A DNA stretch of 64,000 bases from NCBI GenBank assembly GCA_965199185.1, contig CBDAQW010000018.1, positions 141,608 through 205,607 on the forward strand, written 5' to 3'. Numbering within the stretch: position 1 is the stretch's first letter; each line of letters begins with the position of its first letter. The translations under genes and the position numbers were made by a program. Under the pieces are notes generated by a model. That model was not told where the DNA came from, ran no database searches, and saw nothing but the letters and a program-made list of their open reading frames with translations. Shown here in pieces: positions 28,407 to 37,218 of this stretch. This stretch comes from Endozoicomonas sp965199185 (lineage in GTDB: Bacteria > Pseudomonadota > Gammaproteobacteria > Pseudomonadales > Endozoicomonadaceae).

Positions 28407-30080
28407 ATGAGCGCAACAGACAAACCTCTGAATTTTCTGGAACAGATTATTGAAAAAGATCTGGCTGAAGGCCGGGTCGCTACTGTTCATACCCGTTTCC
28501 CGCCGGAGCCCAATGGCTTTCTGCACATAGGGCACGCTACTTCTATCTGCCTGAACTTTGGTCTGGCAGAAAAGTACCAGGGTCAATGTAATCTGCGTTT
28601 TGATGACACTAATCCTGAAAAGGAAGAGCAGGTGTACGTTGATGCCATTCAGGAAGACATTAAATGGCTGGGATTTAAATGGTCTGAAGGTGTGCGTTTT
28701 GCGTCCAGCTATTTTGACCAGTTCTATGAATGGGCTCTGCATTTGATTAAAGAAGGCAAAGCCTATGTTGATCATCAAGACGCTGAATCCATGCGGGAAA
28801 CCCGTGGTAATTTTAATAAGCCTGGTGTAGAAACCGCAGATCGCAAGAAAAGTGTTGAAGAAAATCTGGTCGAGTTTGAAAAAATGCGTGCCGGTGACTA
28901 CGAAGAAGGCAAGGCGTGCTTGCGTGCCAAAATTGATCTGCAAAGTTCTAACATGAATATGCGTGATCCGGTGCTCTATCGAATTCGCAAAGTGCCCCAC
29001 CATCAGACAGGCGATAAGTGGTGCATCTATCCAAGCTACGATTTTGCTCATGGCCAGGAAGATGCTATTGAAGGTATTACCCACTCTATCTGTACGTTGG
29101 AGTTTCAGGATCATCGCCCACTGTATGAATGGTTTCTGGAGAATCTACCGGTACCTTCCAAACCGGTTCAGTATGAGTTTGCCCGTACCAATCTGAACTA
29201 CACCGTAACGTCCAAACGCAAGCTCAAGCGCTTGGTGGACGAAGAGCGTGTATCCGGCTGGGATGATCCTCGTATGCCAACGGTGTCCGGTATGCGTCGT
29301 CGGGGTTATACGCCTGCGTCTATTCGCAAGTTCTCTGAAATGGTGGGCGTGAGTCGCACCGATGGTATTGCTGATATTTCCATGCTCGAACATGCCATTC
29401 GCAGCGATCTTAATGACAATGCCTATCGTGCCATGGCCGTATTGAACCCTCTGAAACTGGTGATTACCAACCTGCCAGAAGGTGAAGTTCAGGAGATGAC
29501 AGCAGCGGCACACCCCAGCAAAGCAGAAATGGGTGAACGCACACTGCCATTCACCCGTGAAATCTATATTGATCGTGCCGACTTCACCGAAGATACTACG
29601 CTGTCTCGCAAGAAGTTTAAACGTCTGGTGTCTGGCGAATACGTGCGCCTTCGCAGTGCCTACGTCATTAAGGCTGACGAGGTGATTAAAGACGATAATG
29701 GTGACATTATTGAGGTGCATGCTTCTTATGTGCCCGGCACTGTTGGTGAGAATCCGCCGGAAGGCATCAAGCCACGTGGTGTGATTCACTGGGTATCGGC
29801 TTCACACAGTAAAGAAGCTGAGCTGCGTATGTACGATCGTCTTTTCAACCACGAAGCGCCGGATCGGGGTGATGAAGACTTTATCACGCACATGAATCCG
29901 GAATCCCTCAAGGTTCAGACCGCCAGGGTTGAGCCGAGTCTGGTGGAAGCCAGACCAGAACAAAGTTTCCAGTTTGAACGTGAAGGCTACTTTGTGGCAG
30001 ATCGTCATGATCACAGCGCTGAGAAGCCTGTGTTCAACCTGACTATTGGTTTAAAAGATACCTGGGCGAAAAAAATCTAA
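28407..30080 (+). CDS. glnS: Glutaminyl-tRNA synthetase
   Basis: Class I aminoacyl-tRNA synthetase charging tRNA-Gln. HIGH motif in PPEPNGFLHIGHATS, KMSKS-like motif in NYTVTSKRKLKRLV, and the C-terminal anticodon-binding beta barrels are complete. About 557 residues. ATG 28407 is preferred over GTG 28401. It is divergent from ppiB-lpxH and followed by cysS. Confidence 0.96.
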   Translation: MSATDKPLNFLEQIIEKDLAEGRVATVHTRFPPEPNGFLHIGHATSICLNFGLAEKYQGQCNLRFDDTNPEKEEQVYVDAIQEDIKWLGFKWSEGVRFASSYFDQFYEWALHLIKEGKAYVDHQDAESMRETRGNFNKPGVETADRKKSVEENLVEFEKMRAGDYEEGKACLRAKIDLQSSNMNMRDPVLYRIRKVPHHQTGDKWCIYPSYDFAHGQEDAIEGITHSICTLEFQDHRPLYEWFLENLPVPSKPVQYEFARTNLNYTVTSKRKLKRLVDEERVSGWDDPRMPTVSGMRRRGYTPASIRKFSEMVGVSRTDGIADISMLEHAIRSDLNDNAYRAMAVLNPLKLVITNLPEGEVQEMTAAAHPSKAEMGERTLPFTREIYIDRADFTEDTTLSRKKFKRLVSGEYVRLRSAYVIKADEVIKDDNGDIIEVHASYVPGTVGENPPEGIKPRGVIHWVSASHSKEAELRMYDRLFNHEAPDRGDEDFITHMNPESLKVQTARVEPSLVEARPEQSFQFEREGYFVADRHDHSAEKPVFNLTIGLKDTWAKKI

Positions 30081-30090
30081 TCACTTAGGT

Positions 30091-30114
30091 CGGTTTACCC
30101 TTTAGGGTAAGCCG
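30091..30114 (+). terminator. Hairpin between glnS and cysS
   Basis: CGGTTTACCC and GGGTAAGCCG pair over 10 bp around a TTTA loop, 10 bases after the glnS stop. No T-run follows, so it may attenuate or protect the transcript without acting as a full terminator. Confidence 0.5.
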
Positions 30115-30150
30115 GTCTGCGTCAAGGGATGTGAATTACAGGAAATTAAT

Positions 30151-31533
30151 GTGCTGCAGATTTATAACAGCCTGACTCGCAAAAAAGAGCCATTTACCCC
30201 CATCGACGGCAACCATGTGCGCATGTATGTCTGTGGTATGACCGTGTACGACTACTGTCATATTGGTCACGCCCGTACCGTCACTGCCTTCGATGTGGTG
30301 GCTCGTTACCTGCGTGCCAAAGGTTATGATCTGACCTATGTCCGCAATATTACTGACGTGGATGACAAGATCATTGCCCGTGCTGCTGACAATGGCGAAG
30401 ACTTTATGGCGCTGACTGAACGCATGATTAAAGCGATGCGGGATGATTTTGCTCGTCTCGGTAATCTGGCACCGGATGCTGAACCAAGAGCCACCGATCA
30501 TATTGATGGCATGCTGACCATGATTCAGGGATTGATCGACAAAGGCTTTGCCTATGCGCCAGGTAATGGTGATGTGTATTACCGTGTACGCAAGTTTGAT
30601 GGATACGGCAAGCTGTCGGGCAAAATTCTGGAAGAGCTGGAAGCCGGTGCCCGCATTGAAATCGATGAGGAGAAAGAAGATCCTTTGGATTTTGTACTCT
30701 GGAAAGCCGCCAAATCGGGCGAACCTTTCTGGGAATCGCCCTGGGGTAATGGTCGTCCCGGTTGGCATATCGAATGTTCTGTCATGGGTAAAAGCTGCCT
30801 TGGTGACACCTTTGATATTCATGGCGGCGGCTCTGATCTGAAGTTCCCGCACCATGAAAATGAAATTGCCCAGAGCGAAGCCCACAACTGCGCAAAATTC
30901 GTGAATACCTGGATGCATTCCGGTGCTATTCGCATTGATAACGTCAAGATGTCGAAGAGTCTGGGGAACTTCTTCACCATTCGAGAAGTTCTGGATAAAT
31001 ACGATGAAGAAGTGGTTCGTTACTTTATGATCTCCAGCGGCTATCGCAGCCCGATCAACTATTCAGAAGATAGCCTGAAAGACGCCGGGGTGCGCCTGGA
31101 GCGGCTCTATACGTCTTTGAAGGGGTTGGATCTAAACGGTGTTGAAGCCGCAGAAAATACCGACTTTGAAGAGAACTTCTTCAAGGTAATGGACGACGAT
31201 TTTAATACACCTCAGGCACTGGCGGTACTTTTTGAACTGACCCGCAAGCTGAACAGTGTGCGTGCTGAAGGTGACGTGGCAGCACTGCCTCTGGCAGCCT
31301 TGTTGCGTAAGCTGGGCGGTATTCTGGGCATTTTGCAGCGTGATGCTGAAGTATTTCTGAAGTCTGGCTCCGATGTGGACGAGGCATGGATTGAATCTAT
31401 GATTCAAAAGCGTAAGGATGCCAAACAAGCCAAAGATTTCGCTGAGTCTGATCGTATTCGTGATGAATTGGCGGCTCAGGGTGTCATCCTACAAGACAGT
31501 CGGGAAGGTACTACCTGGCGTATAGAGCGCTAA
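30151..31533 (+). CDS. cysS: Cysteinyl-tRNA synthetase
   Basis: Class I synthetase charging tRNA-Cys. HIGH motif in YDYCHIGHARTV, zinc-ligand Cys/His at GMTVYDYC and later WHIECSVM and FPHHENE, and KMSKSLGNF. 460 residues. The start is GTG 30151 with AGGAAA about 7 bases upstream. Adjacent to glnS, as in several Oceanospirillales. Confidence 0.96.
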   Translation: MLQIYNSLTRKKEPFTPIDGNHVRMYVCGMTVYDYCHIGHARTVTAFDVVARYLRAKGYDLTYVRNITDVDDKIIARAADNGEDFMALTERMIKAMRDDFARLGNLAPDAEPRATDHIDGMLTMIQGLIDKGFAYAPGNGDVYYRVRKFDGYGKLSGKILEELEAGARIEIDEEKEDPLDFVLWKAAKSGEPFWESPWGNGRPGWHIECSVMGKSCLGDTFDIHGGGSDLKFPHHENEIAQSEAHNCAKFVNTWMHSGAIRIDNVKMSKSLGNFFTIREVLDKYDEEVVRYFMISSGYRSPINYSEDSLKDAGVRLERLYTSLKGLDLNGVEAAENTDFEENFFKVMDDDFNTPQALAVLFELTRKLNSVRAEGDVAALPLAALLRKLGGILGILQRDAEVFLKSGSDVDEAWIESMIQKRKDAKQAKDFAESDRIRDELAAQGVILQDSREGTTWRIER

Positions 31534-31581
31534 TGATGTGCGCTCTTTGCCAATTGTCTGCATAGATTGTAATCAGGGTAG

Positions 31582-31612
31582 GTTGGTTTCCGCCCGAAGG
31601 GCAGAAGCCAAC
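31582..31612. other. Hairpin between convergent cysS and coupling-protein gene
   Basis: GTTGG-TTTC-GCCC pairs with GGGC-GAAG-CCAAC with two small mismatches around a GAA loop. It is placed between the two stop codons, without a T-run on either strand. It could limit read-through both ways. Confidence 0.45.
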
Positions 31613-31616
31613 AACA

Positions 31617-33374
31617 TCAAGACGCCAATATCAGGTTGTCGGTATTTTGTTTGGTATCTTCCTTCGCCGTCTCTGCCTCTTTCTCTTCCACCTTTTCATT
31701 CGCTGTATTTTCTTCAGCTATCTGTTGCACTGGTTCAGTGATCGTCTTGCTTGTCTCCTTCGAACTAAAAGCTGGTGCGATTGCGTTCAGTTCTCTGGCG
31801 ACACTGTGAAACCGGCCTGTAGGCAGGTCATTACCAAAACGAACAAATCCCTGTAACTGAGGCAGTCTGGCGATTTCTTCAGGTGTCACAAGCGGTAAGG
31901 TCAGTAATCGTTGAGACTGTATTTTTTCGTCGCTGTTGCCATAGCTGACCTCTGTCGTTTGAGTGGTTTTCTTGAAACCCAGCCTGGATGAGAGCCAGTA
32001 TTGGGTGGTTGGGTCATTACTGCTCATCGCGACAATGTTGTCAAAAGCTCGCAACAAGGCATTGCTGTCCTCTTCTCCATAGATAGAGGCTAATACCGGT
32101 GTTGACCGCAGAGTAATAATGGCGCTGGCGCAGGTTCGACGAGATTGTACTGCGTAATCAATCAGGGCAGGAATGCGGTGAGTGGACGATAAATCATCAA
32201 TTACCATAAAAATTCGGCGCAGATGGTCAGTATGTAACCCGGTCAGTGTTTTGGCTGCCAAGTTTAGCCAGGTTGCGCTAAGGGATTTTAGACTATCCTG
32301 CTCAGACGGGGTGGTGCTGATAAATAGCCAGTTGTCGGAGTTCTCATTAAAAGCCCAGCGTCGTACAGAAAATCGAGTGCTGGCATTGTCTAGCTCTTTC
32401 AGTGGAGCCAGTGTCTCCATTAAAATACCACGGATACCAAAGCAGGCATTTTCGCCATTTTCAGCGATGATAGTCGCGGCTTCAGTATTGCTGAGGGCGC
32501 TGATGATCTGTTCGTCATTCAGTTGCTCAATATTTTCCATCAGATGCAGAGTGCGCGGGTTTTCACGGTTTCCTTCAGCTTCAGCCAGTTTGGCGAGGAC
32601 CAGGCGTGCGCCTGTTACCCACTTTTCCTGCCCGGGATGATCGGCTATCAGAGTGTTGGCAGTCTGAAGATAATCCTGATAATGGCGACAGTCGCACCAG
32701 ATATCCCAGCCGACACTGCGTTGATCCAATGGGTTTAACAGAATATCTGTTCCGTGGCGATAAAACAGGCTGACCAGCTCACCAGTGGGGTCAAAAATAA
32801 TCGCTTTACGTCTGGCTCTGCGAATACCGGCAAGAATTTCCCTAAGGTTGGCGGTTTTGCCGCTGCCGGAAGAGCCGCAGATAATCAGGTTGCTGATGTC
32901 TGTTTTATCCGGAAATGGGATGCCGGCTATGGATAATCGTGTTTGAGAAGGGTTCTCCAGTGTTTTTTTTCGTAATTCATCCGCTTCTATAATGGTTTCC
33001 AGCTCATCTTCAGTGTCTTCAATTTCTTGTTGGAGCTGAAGTAAATTAAAACCACACTTAAAGATCGTTTGGAAAATAAAAAACATGATCATGCATAGCA
33101 TGATTTTTGCGGATGTAATCAGAGCGGTTTCTTCAAGCTCTCCATCTTTGAGAATGGATGAGTTCTTGCGTTGAACCAGTTGACCGCTGTCGTTGATGTA
33201 CTCTTCCACATGATTCTGTGAGCCAAAGACTTCAACGATGATCACTGAATATAAGACGGCCAGTGACTGACTCCGGTCTTTGGGGGTCGTTATGGAAAAA
33301 AACAACATTAGCGAAAGTATAAATGCAAGCAAGGATGCAATACCCTTTCGCCGGTTGGAATTTACTTGAAACAT
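31617..33374 (-). CDS. TraD/VirD4-like conjugative coupling protein (orphan)
   Basis: Inner-membrane ATPase of the T4SS coupling-protein family, which hands DNA or proteins to a type IV secretion channel. Two N-terminal membrane segments (about 12-30 and about 90-115 from ATG 33374) are followed by Walker A (CGSSGSGKTANL), FDPTGELVSLFYR, and a Walker-B-like segment (RIFMVIDDLSSTHRIPAL) with TraD-type spacing. The tail is Glu/Lys-rich. No relaxase, pilus or mating genes are in the window. It lies between cysS and flgK, an odd place, so it may be a remnant or serve a distant system. The start is uncertain; the frame extends to 33491. Confidence 0.8.
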   Translation of the reverse strand: MFQVNSNRRKGIASLLAFILSLMLFFSITTPKDRSQSLAVLYSVIIVEVFGSQNHVEEYINDSGQLVQRKNSSILKDGELEETALITSAKIMLCMIMFFIFQTIFKCGFNLLQLQQEIEDTEDELETIIEADELRKKTLENPSQTRLSIAGIPFPDKTDISNLIICGSSGSGKTANLREILAGIRRARRKAIIFDPTGELVSLFYRHGTDILLNPLDQRSVGWDIWCDCRHYQDYLQTANTLIADHPGQEKWVTGARLVLAKLAEAEGNRENPRTLHLMENIEQLNDEQIISALSNTEAATIIAENGENACFGIRGILMETLAPLKELDNASTRFSVRRWAFNENSDNWLFISTTPSEQDSLKSLSATWLNLAAKTLTGLHTDHLRRIFMVIDDLSSTHRIPALIDYAVQSRRTCASAIITLRSTPVLASIYGEEDSNALLRAFDNIVAMSSNDPTTQYWLSSRLGFKKTTQTTEVSYGNSDEKIQSQRLLTLPLVTPEEIARLPQLQGFVRFGNDLPTGRFHSVARELNAIAPAFSSKETSKTITEPVQQIAEENTANEKVEEKEAETAKEDTKQNTDNLILAS

Positions 33375-33506
33375 GAGGTTTGTTATCTCGATCTTATCCT
33401 GCTCAGAGAACGTCTGGAACACAGAAAAATTAATTAAAAAAATACATCTTCTGTCGTACTCCTGATATAGCAACTGTTGAGCGGGACCCACGAGCCCGGA
33501 TTATCC

Positions 33507-35114
33507 ATGACAATGATTCAAAACGGGATGGCCGGAATGACGGCGGCCTCCACTTCCCTGATGGTGACCAGCACCAATATCGCAAATGCTTCGGTAGAGG
33601 GTTACTCACGCCAGCAAGCAACTTACAGTACATCGCCTACAGGTAGTGTGTTTGTCAGCGGTATAGAGCGTGTGACCGATGACTTCTATGTATCTCAGGT
33701 GCAGGATGCCAGTTCGTCTGTTGGATATAGCACTGCGTTTGCCAGTCAGAGCGGCAAGCTGGAAAGTACCTTGAGTAGTGATGCGATAAGTCTGTCATCA
33801 TCGCTCAATAGTTTTTTTGAATCTCTTGATGCGGCACAGGCTGACCCTATGGATGTCGCCTATCGTCAACAGGTATTGAGTGAAGCTGATAATCTTGCAT
33901 CGCAGTTTAATACGCTATCAACAGAAATCATTGATCAGATGGACGATCTTGATAACGAGCTCGGCACTATGATGAAAGAAGTCAATGGTCTTCTGACACA
34001 GGTCGCTGAGTTGAATGATGAAATTGCTCAGGCGGAAGCGGTGGGGAAAGCTTCTGCTGATCTTCTTGATGAACGTGACCGGTCGGTGCAGCAATTATCT
34101 GAGCTGGTTGGCGTAGAGGTTATCTATCAGGATGATAATACCGTAGACCTGTTCCTGTCTTCGGGTGAACCGCTGGTGGTGAATAGCGATGCTAATGAGC
34201 TTCTGCAGGTAAAAGGTACACCTGATACTGAAGTGAGTATGCTTGCCCTCGATACTGGAACTCATGTCAAAGTTTTGGGCGATGAAGTCGGTGGAGCGTT
34301 ACAGGCGCAGCTGGATTTCAGAGATGATGTGTTACAGCCGGCCCTTAATGAACTTGATCGAATGGCGCTGGTGTTGGCAGGTGCTGTCAATGAACAGCTG
34401 TCAAAAGGGTATGATCTTGACGGAAAAGAGGGTGAGAAACTCTTTAATGACATCAACTCTAATGAAGCCATGAAAGCACGCTCTACGTCCGCGGAGGGCA
34501 CCAGTGCCCATCTCACAGTGGCGATTACCGACAGTAGCGAGCTCACTGCAGAAAACTATCTGATCGAAATTGACAAAGCCGGTCAGCCAATAGTGACGGT
34601 CTATCCCGGTGGCGAATCTTTTAAACCCACCCTTAACGCTGATGGCGCTATGGCGTTTGATGGCATGGCGATCAGTGTCGCGGAAGGGGCAATGCAGCCC
34701 GGCAATAGTTTTTTTATTCAGCCCGGTAATAATGCCGCTGCAGATGTTGAAGTGACGATGGAAGAACCTAAGCATCTCGCGTTCTCATCAAATCCTGACG
34801 AGCCAGGTAATAATAAAAATCTTTTGGCATTGTCTGATTTGCAGGATGCTGATCTGGTTGAAGGTAATCTCAGTGTTAATGAAGCCTATAACGATCTGGT
34901 GATTGATGTTGGCAGCACCACTGCAAAAGCCAAGAAAGAATACGACGCTGCCAGAATGGTTCATCAGGAAGCTAGCAGCAATCTGTTGAGCGTAGCAGGC
35001 GTTAATATGGATGAAGAAGCGTCCAATATGCTGGTTTTTCAGCAGGCCTATGCTGCGAACGCTAAGGTGATTAGTACGGCGGACAAGCTGTTTAACACTA
35101 TTTTAGGGATTTGA
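33507..35114 (+). CDS. flgK: Flagellar hook-associated protein 1 (HAP1)
   Basis: FlgK forms the first hook-filament junction ring outside the cell. The conserved N-terminal helix (MIQNGMAGMTAASTSLM, then TNIANASVEGYSRQQ) and C-terminal helix (MLVFQQAYAANAKVISTADKLFNTIL) are both present, with a variable middle. About 535 residues. ATG 33507 or 33513; neither has a strong ribosome binding site. Only flgL accompanies it, and the rest of the flagellar genes must be elsewhere or absent. Confidence 0.93.
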   Translation: MTMIQNGMAGMTAASTSLMVTSTNIANASVEGYSRQQATYSTSPTGSVFVSGIERVTDDFYVSQVQDASSSVGYSTAFASQSGKLESTLSSDAISLSSSLNSFFESLDAAQADPMDVAYRQQVLSEADNLASQFNTLSTEIIDQMDDLDNELGTMMKEVNGLLTQVAELNDEIAQAEAVGKASADLLDERDRSVQQLSELVGVEVIYQDDNTVDLFLSSGEPLVVNSDANELLQVKGTPDTEVSMLALDTGTHVKVLGDEVGGALQAQLDFRDDVLQPALNELDRMALVLAGAVNEQLSKGYDLDGKEGEKLFNDINSNEAMKARSTSAEGTSAHLTVAITDSSELTAENYLIEIDKAGQPIVTVYPGGESFKPTLNADGAMAFDGMAISVAEGAMQPGNSFFIQPGNNAAADVEVTMEEPKHLAFSSNPDEPGNNKNLLALSDLQDADLVEGNLSVNEAYNDLVIDVGSTTAKAKKEYDAARMVHQEASSNLLSVAGVNMDEEASNMLVFQQAYAANAKVISTADKLFNTILGI

Positions 35115-35155
35115 GAACAAATGCAAGTTGGCTTCCCGTCGATGATAGGACGCCG

Positions 35156-35250
35156 GTAACCAGCACTGGGTGCTGGTGACAATCTGTTATTCGGTGAGCC
35201 AGTATCAAGCCCTGGTGAAACTGGTTACTTTTTTATGCGCCTGATGGCGC
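35156..35250 (+). promoter_or_regulatory. Structured flgK-flgL spacer with competing hairpins
   Basis: GTAACCAG (35156-35163) can pair with CTGGTTAC (35221-35228), followed directly by six T residues, as in a terminator. CCAGCAC/GTGCTGG (35160-35176) uses the same CCAG and would exclude that pairing. A third perfect hairpin, GCGCC-TGAT-GGCGC, follows at 35237-35250. The arrangement resembles an attenuator, but it may also be a repetitive element. Confidence 0.4.
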
Positions 35251-35297
35251 AATGTTGGCCTGGACTTTGTCGTAAACCAACCTACGGAACTATAAAT

Positions 35298-36305
35298 ATG
35301 CGCGTAAGCACAATGCAAATGACTGGCGCCATGCAGTACAACATGATGTCAACGACCAGTCAGATGAATAAAACACTGATGGAAATGAGTAGCGGGAAGT
35401 CAGTCAATAAACCTTCTGATGATGTGCTGGCCGCTACACAGATTCTTGGTCTGGAAGACGACACTGCTCAACTGAAATCCTACGAATCTTCTATCAGCAA
35501 GGCGGAAAGTAGCCTGGCTATGACAGAAACAATGCTGACTGATATGAATGATTCTCTTGACCGGATGCGTGATCTGGTTCTGGCAATGGGTGGTAAACCA
35601 TTGTCCGGGAGTGAAAAAAAGGCTGATGATGTCAAAGGAGACGATGACAAAAAGGCTGAAGAAAAAGCAGAGTCAGAAGGCAGTTCAAAAAAGTCGGTCA
35701 ATAACGCGGATATCGCAGCCTATGTCAAAGAGATAGAAGCGGTATTGGGTAATCTTGCTGATATTACCAACACGAAAAGTGCTACCGGGGAATATATCTT
35801 TGGGGGTACTGGAGGTGGTGCGGAAGTCGTTTCTTTGAATAAAGAGACTGGGCAATACGTTGTTGGTGGTAGTGATAATGTGCGCGAAGTCCAGGTTAGT
35901 GATTCTCAGGCAGTAGACCAGGGTATTGTTGCTGGTGATCTTTTTGACAGGGGCGAAGATAATTTTTTCAGCGACCTTGCAGGGTTTGCTGATATGGCTA
36001 CCGACCCGGATACCACGCAGAAAGAGTTGAGTGAAGCTATTAAGAATGCGCTGATTACTATCGATGAAACCCAGGCTTCAGTTAACCAGTCTATTACTGA
36101 AGTAGGTGCCTCTTTGAATAAGCTGGAGATGGCAAAAGACACTAACTCAGATCAGCAGCTTTATAACGAAACCATGAAAGGCGGATTGGAAAATACCGAT
36201 TTTTCCAAGGCGACCATGGACTTTACCATGATGCAAAATCAGCTACAGGCCGGGCAAAAGGCGTTTGCGATGGTCAATGGTACCAGCTTGTTCGATTACA
36301 TCTGA
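35298..36305 (+). CDS. flgL: Flagellar hook-associated protein 3 (HAP3)
   Basis: FlgL forms the second hook-filament junction. N-terminal flagellin-like helix (MRVSTMQMTGAMQYNM, SGKSVNKPSDDVLAA) and C-terminal helix (MDFTMMQNQLQAGQKAFAMVNG) are intact. About residues 97-135 form a highly charged Lys/Asp/Glu-rich insert, unusual for the normally compact D2 region. ATG 35298 with GGAA 9 bases upstream; an open frame from 35235 adds non-family sequence. 335 residues. Confidence 0.92.
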   Translation: MRVSTMQMTGAMQYNMMSTTSQMNKTLMEMSSGKSVNKPSDDVLAATQILGLEDDTAQLKSYESSISKAESSLAMTETMLTDMNDSLDRMRDLVLAMGGKPLSGSEKKADDVKGDDDKKAEEKAESEGSSKKSVNNADIAAYVKEIEAVLGNLADITNTKSATGEYIFGGTGGGAEVVSLNKETGQYVVGGSDNVREVQVSDSQAVDQGIVAGDLFDRGEDNFFSDLAGFADMATDPDTTQKELSEAIKNALITIDETQASVNQSITEVGASLNKLEMAKDTNSDQQLYNETMKGGLENTDFSKATMDFTMMQNQLQAGQKAFAMVNGTSLFDYI

Positions 36306-36441
36306 TGTGGCGGATGCGCAGTGTATACGTTGCACAATTATCAATACGTGTTGATCGATAAATAACAAGTGTATTTATCATAGGTGAATATCTGCTTATT
36401 TTTTTACACTACCTCTGGCTAAATCAAAGGAGGTAGAAAGG

Positions 36442-37158
36442 TTGAGCATTATTCACTGGTTCGATATTAATAACACGCTCGTCAATATTCCTGTTGGTGG
36501 TGGTTATGCCATGTCATGGATTGAAGCCATTGGCACTCTGGCAGGATTGCTGTGCATCTGGTTAGCGAGTAAGGAAAAGACGATTAATTATCTGTTTGGT
36601 CTGATTAATGTGACCTTGTTTGCGGTTATCTTTTTCCAGATTAAACTGTACGGACTGTTACTGTTACAACTGTTTTTCTTCTGCGCCAATATTTATGGTT
36701 GGTACGCCTGGACACGACCCGCGTCTGATAATGGTGATGTCCTTGAAATTCGTTGGCTCTCCAGACAAAAGTTGATGTTGACTGCCGGTTTGAGTGTGCT
36801 TGGTATTGCACTGATGACTGCCTATATTGATCCATTCTTTTTTGCTCTGGCGAATCTGGTTGTTGATAGCATGAATCTCATGGGTGCAGACCTTGCCAGT
36901 CCGGTGTTGGAGCCTGATGCGTTTCCTTTCTGGGATTCAGCCATGACAGTGTTGTCCATTGTCGCCCAAATTCTGATGACCCGTAAGTATGTAGAGAACT
37001 GGATTCTGTGGGTGGTGATTAATATTATCAGTGTGGGGGTCTATACGGTGCAAGGCGTTTATGCCATGTCCATTGAATACGCGATACTGATGTTTATTGC
37101 GTTAAATGGTACTCGGGAGTGGTGTAACAGAGCAAAAGCCAACAGCCCGGCAAAATAA
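36442..37158 (+). CDS. pnuC: Nicotinamide mononucleotide/riboside transporter PnuC
   Basis: Inner-membrane facilitator of nicotinamide riboside uptake for NAD salvage. The 238-residue protein has about seven hydrophobic segments and family motifs EAIGTLAGLLCIWLASKE and FFFCANIYGWYAW, with WNRS-like NWILWVVINIISVGVY late. The start is TTG 36442: AGGAGG at 36428-36433 is 8 bases before it, and no ATG fits. The preceding 136 bases (36306-36441) hold the promoter; I could not recognise an NAD riboswitch. Confidence 0.92.
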   Translation: MSIIHWFDINNTLVNIPVGGGYAMSWIEAIGTLAGLLCIWLASKEKTINYLFGLINVTLFAVIFFQIKLYGLLLLQLFFFCANIYGWYAWTRPASDNGDVLEIRWLSRQKLMLTAGLSVLGIALMTAYIDPFFFALANLVVDSMNLMGADLASPVLEPDAFPFWDSAMTVLSIVAQILMTRKYVENWILWVVINIISVGVYTVQGVYAMSIEYAILMFIALNGTREWCNRAKANSPAK

Positions 37159-37177
37159 GAAAGCGATAATAAAAGAG

Positions 37178-37214
37178 GTTGTGTCGGAGTCCGGTTTATG
37201 GATTCCGACACAAC
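37178..37214 (-). terminator. Terminator of the aminotransferase gene
   Basis: GTTGTGTCGGA and TCCGACACAAC form an 11-bp perfect stem. On the minus strand it is followed by CCTCTTTTATTATC, and it starts five bases beyond the aminotransferase stop. On the plus strand there is no T-run, though it may still stop pnuC transcripts. Confidence 0.75.
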
Positions 37215-37218
37215 AGCA

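Noticed and set aside
28398..29114. Long minus-strand frames across glnS and cysS (also 29145-29789 and 30136-30918)
   Set aside because: Antisense shadows of synthetase genes; products look like random hydrophobic/His-rich text.
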